A stretch of 64,000 nucleotides of DNA from Kribbella sp. VKM Ac-2569 (GTDB taxonomy: Bacteria > Actinomycetota > Actinomycetes > Propionibacteriales > Kribbellaceae): contig NZ_SGXJ01000001.1 in NCBI RefSeq assembly GCF_004216905.1, positions 2,294,001 through 2,358,000 of the forward strand. The letters run 5' to 3'. Both the position numbers and the translations under genes were made by a program. The notes under the pieces are model-generated. The model had not been told where the DNA came from and did not search any database. It was given only the letters and a program-made list of their open reading frames with translations. Shown here piece by piece: positions 61,711 through 64,000 of this stretch (positions are counted from its first letter, which is position 1; each line of letters begins with the position of its first letter).

Positions 61711-61831
61711 GCCAGAGCACAGGGGACTGGGAACACGCGCTGGGGCCTGGGCACAGGCAATTGCCTATCTCACGTCCCCGGCGCCTATTCCCACATCCGC
61801 AAATCGTCACAGCCCCTCCCGGCCCGTGGAA

Positions 61832-62533
61832 TCAGCGGGTGGTGACCAGGGTGCCGATCTTGTTGATGCGGTGTTCGGGGTTGCCCAGGTCGTCGTGCCA
61901 GTAGTTGCCGGCTGCGTGGTCCTCGGGGGTGGCGCAGGTGGAGATGGTGAGCATCGGCTGGGTCGGCTTCGCGCCGGGGTTCCCGGGTACGGCGGCGTTC
62001 TGTTGGGCCTTCTCGGCGGGCTTTCGGAAGGAGATCGTCATCGTCCGGGTGATCACGTAGTCGTACACCGTTCCGTCGACCCTGATCAGGACATGGTCGC
62101 CGTTGCGTAGCTCCGGCGCTCGCTCCAGTGGTCGTCCGTGGCTGACGCGGTGGCCGGTCACGATGAAGTTCCCGATCTCGCCGGGCCCGACGCCGCCGTC
62201 GCGTCCGCGTGGGCTGGCGGCGACACCGCGGTTCTGGATCCTGGTGCCCGGCCGATCGTCGGCGGTGCCGGTGTAGGCGACGACCCGCAGGTTCCGTACG
62301 CCGATCGCGGGAATCGACATGCTCACCGGCCCGGACACGGTCGGGCGGGGCGAAGGTACGGCGGTCTTGGTCGGCGGGCGCGCCGGAGAGGGAGTCGGGG
62401 CGGGTTCTGTGGTTGGAGTTGGGTCGGTGGTCGGTGTGGTTCGGTTGGACGGCAGGCCGGAGTCGCCGGTCGGAGCCGTGTCGCTGCATCCGGCCAGCGC
62501 CGTCAACACGACGAGAGCACCCACCAGCCTCAC
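61832..62533 (-). CDS. Class E/F-type sortase with lipoprotein signal
   Basis: This 233-residue sortase-like transpeptidase has catalytic His in FIVTGHRVSHGRPL (near residue 126), Cys in LTISTCATPEDHAAG (near 200) and Arg in EHRINKIGTL near the C-terminus. The N-terminus reads MRLVGALVVLTALAGC, a lipobox with Cys near residue 16, then a Thr/Pro-rich linker. A lipid anchor instead of the usual membrane helix is unusual. No LPXTG-type substrate was seen in the window. Confidence 0.87.
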   Translation of the reverse strand: MRLVGALVVLTALAGCSDTAPTGDSGLPSNRTTPTTDPTPTTEPAPTPSPARPPTKTAVPSPRPTVSGPVSMSIPAIGVRNLRVVAYTGTADDRPGTRIQNRGVAASPRGRDGGVGPGEIGNFIVTGHRVSHGRPLERAPELRNGDHVLIRVDGTVYDYVITRTMTISFRKPAEKAQQNAAVPGNPGAKPTQPMLTISTCATPEDHAAGNYWHDDLGNPEHRINKIGTLVTTR

Positions 62534-62575
62534 ACTTCGACGGTAGGCCGCGAGACCAAAAGTCGCGCGAAAGTC

Positions 62576-63100
62576 TCAGTCCAGGATGGTGAGTTCGGTT
62601 GGGCCGAGGTGGAGTACGCCGGAGGTCAGTGGGGTTGCTCGGATGCCGCCGTGACCGCGCAGCGCCTGCATCGCGCCGGGGGCCAGGACCTCGTCCATCC
62701 ATGCACAGGGATTAGCCGGGCGGTTCGCCTGGAAGGTGATCGGGCCCAGGGTGAAGCGTCGGCCGGGTACGCGGGTGCCGTCGGAGGCGCGGTGAGCGGC
62801 GAGTTCGTCGATCGGGAAGCCGCGGAGGGTGATGTTGCGGCGGGTGAGGTGCGGGTCGAGGGGTTCGTCCAGGTTGAGGACGCGTTCGACCTCGTCGAGG
62901 GAGGCAGCGTCGATGAGCGTGACGGCGGCGTTCTTGTGGATCGCTTGGGCGTAGTAGCGGTCTCCCACGATGCCGAGGTCGGCGCGAACCTCGATCTCGG
63001 TACGCGCGACCGGTTCGGGGTCGGGACGCGGGCCGTCCTGCGGGCGTCCTTCGAAGGCGTGTTCGCGGGAGACGACCAGGGCGACGAGTTCGACTCTCAT
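62576..63100 (-). CDS. MOSC domain protein
   Basis: This 174-residue protein with a MOSC fold has a middle GIVGDRYYAQAIHKNAAVTLID region (by position near 43-64) and LTRRNITLRGFPIDEL (near 86). The cysteine of NPCAWMDEVLAPG (near 131) is the likely catalytic/sulfur-binding cysteine. Stand-alone MOSC proteins detoxify N-hydroxylated or sulfur compounds with molybdenum cofactor. It lies 3 bp after the aminoglycoside-kinase-like gene on the same strand. Confidence 0.88.
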   Translation of the reverse strand: MRVELVALVVSREHAFEGRPQDGPRPDPEPVARTEIEVRADLGIVGDRYYAQAIHKNAAVTLIDAASLDEVERVLNLDEPLDPHLTRRNITLRGFPIDELAAHRASDGTRVPGRRFTLGPITFQANRPANPCAWMDEVLAPGAMQALRGHGGIRATPLTSGVLHLGPTELTILD

Positions 63101-63103
63101 GAT

Positions 63104-63856
63104 TCAGCCCCAGGTGAGTGGGTCGAGGAGGCGGAAGAAGTAGAGGCGGCGCGGGTCCGGGTTGGGTACGCCGTACGCCTCGTGGAACGGCTCCGGGGCG
63201 GCGGACCACTCGTCGTGGAGCTGGATCGTGGTGAGGGCGAGGTCGGAGTATCGGTCGGCGACGCCGAGGCGTCCCAGGTCGATGAGGCCGGTGACTTCGA
63301 GAGTCTCGGGGTCGAAGAAGATGTTCGGCAGACAGGCGTCGCCGTGACAGACGACCGGTTCCAGGACGCTCTCGATATAGGGGCGCTCAGCAACCACTTG
63401 GGCGAGCAGCTCCGACGGCTTCAGGCGGCGCCATTCGTCCGTGAGGTACGCCGGGTTCACAGCACCACGCCGTACGACGTCAGCCGCCGTCGCGATGACC
63501 TCCGCCAGCGGCCGCTCGAACGGGCAGTCGGTGAGCGAGTGCAGATCACGAAGGGTCGCCCCGAGCCGCCGCATGGCACGATCGTGCGACGCAGGCGGGA
63601 GCGTGTCCCCGGGAACCCCCGGCACCGCAGAGGTCACCAAACACGCACCACTCGAGGTCTGCTCGAGCCAGTCGACGACTGTTGCTCCGGGGAAGCCCGT
63701 TGTGGCTAGCCAGGTGATGCGGTCGCGTTCGGCTGCCAGGTCGGCTGCGCCGGACGGGTCGCAGCACTTGGCGAACGTGTTGCCTCGGCGGTAGACGGAC
63801 GTGTCGGACTCGCCGATGTCGATCGGCTCCCAGTCCTCAGACGGCGGCGCGTGCAA
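63104..63856 (-). CDS. APH(3'')-like aminoglycoside phosphotransferase
   Basis: This 250-residue kinase-like enzyme resembles streptomycin 3''-phosphotransferases: N-terminal DIGESDTSVYRRGNTFAKC by position, catalytic loop VVCHGDACLPNIFF (near residue 165; HGD-x4-N), and GLIDLGRLGVADRYSDLAL (near 186) with the metal-binding Asp. The TTG start at 63856 overlaps the upstream partial gene by 20 bp; a later start is possible. It could give aminoglycoside resistance or phosphorylate a cellular metabolite; sequence alone cannot decide. Confidence 0.85.
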   Translation of the reverse strand: MHAPPSEDWEPIDIGESDTSVYRRGNTFAKCCDPSGAADLAAERDRITWLATTGFPGATVVDWLEQTSSGACLVTSAVPGVPGDTLPPASHDRAMRRLGATLRDLHSLTDCPFERPLAEVIATAADVVRRGAVNPAYLTDEWRRLKPSELLAQVVAERPYIESVLEPVVCHGDACLPNIFFDPETLEVTGLIDLGRLGVADRYSDLALTTIQLHDEWSAAPEPFHEAYGVPNPDPRRLYFFRLLDPLTWG

Positions 63857-64000
63857 GGCGTTCCCTGGTGTGGTTGAGGATCGCGGTCACCGGACGCCCG
63901 GTCACCAGCTTGCCATCAGCAACGAACCCTTCCTCGCGCCCGGTGAGGTCCTGGATCAACCGCGACCGCCACAACTCCCGAAGCTCGGGCTCGGACTGCA
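63837..64000 (-). CDS. C-terminal fragment of a gene cut by the window end
   Basis: An open frame enters from the right edge and ends at a TGA (63839-63837). It gives 53 or more residues ending RPVTAILNHTRERLARAAV, rich in Arg/Leu. The 20-bp overlap with the APH-like gene suggests co-translation. The family cannot be identified from this piece. Confidence 0.55.
   Translation of the reverse strand, partial: QSEPELRELWRSRLIQDLTGREEGFVADGKLVTGRPVTAILNHTRERLARAAV

Noticed and set aside
1..64000. Mobile elements, prophage genes, CRISPR arrays, tRNA or rRNA genes
   Set aside because: No transposase, integrase, phage structural gene, regular spacer-repeat array or cloverleaf-like sequence was noticed by eye; a dedicated search was not possible.

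Overview
The window is high-GC DNA with tightly packed, often overlapping genes, frequent GTG/TTG starts and many actinobacterial families (DUF3263, LytR_C and LCP proteins, GlxA and ROK regulators, class F-type sortase, actinobacterial zinc metallopeptidases). I infer a chromosomal segment of a soil actinomycete, most likely Kribbella or a close relative; the genus is inferred from gene style, not proven. No tRNA, rRNA, CRISPR array, insertion sequence or prophage gene was seen. The first and last genes are cut by the window edges.

Layout. 1-9.4 kb is a small-molecule catabolic locus: a cut beta-propeller gene, a sugar-type ABC importer (binding lipoprotein and two permeases), a flavin-dependent oxidoreductase, an enolase-superfamily enzyme, a DapA-family lyase and an unusual regulator. 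Three near-identical inverted repeats with core GGTC-YT-GACCG precede three of its transcription units, so it looks like one regulon. 9.4-13 kb holds an esterase, a zinc alcohol dehydrogenase, and a threonine-synthase-family gene plus a MoaD/ThiS sulfur carrier behind a SAM-I riboswitch; this fits homocysteine/methionine synthesis better than threonine synthesis. 13-24.4 kb holds a GlxA regulator, an antiporter, a HhH-GPD glycosylase, trehalose genes otsB and otsA (on opposite strands), a LytR_C protein, DUF3263, an amidase, an oxidoreductase and an FGGY kinase. 24.4-30.5 kb has a two-component system with an MMPL exporter, panD and an aminopeptidase P. 30.5-33.6 kb is a hydantoin/allantoin-like uptake and racemase pair with a GntR/FCD regulator and two striking cis elements.

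33.7-43 kb carries an M13 peptidase, two tandem secreted beta-propeller proteins, HU, a PhyH oxygenase with an AraC regulator, an LCP protein, YndJ, DUF1990 and ung. 43.2-45.8 kb is a DUF969-DUF979-DUF2891 operon (putative 5-oxoproline uptake). 45.8-49.2 kb encodes a heterodimeric ABC exporter with one degenerate ATP site and an iron-box-like site at its start. 49.3-52.8 kb is a ROK regulator, GH4 glycosidase and sugar kinase operon. 52.9-64 kb has a secreted protein with an internal duplication, an MscS-like membrane protein, a GNAT enzyme, three tandem zinc-metallopeptidase paralogues of which one has lost HExxH, two methyltransferases, a lipoprotein sortase, a MOSC protein and an APH(3'')-like kinase.

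The best leads are the GGTC-GACC regulon with its atypical regulator, the riboswitch-controlled threonine synthase/sulfur carrier pair, the peptidase trio with a built-in pseudoenzyme, and the operators around the NCS1/racemase unit.
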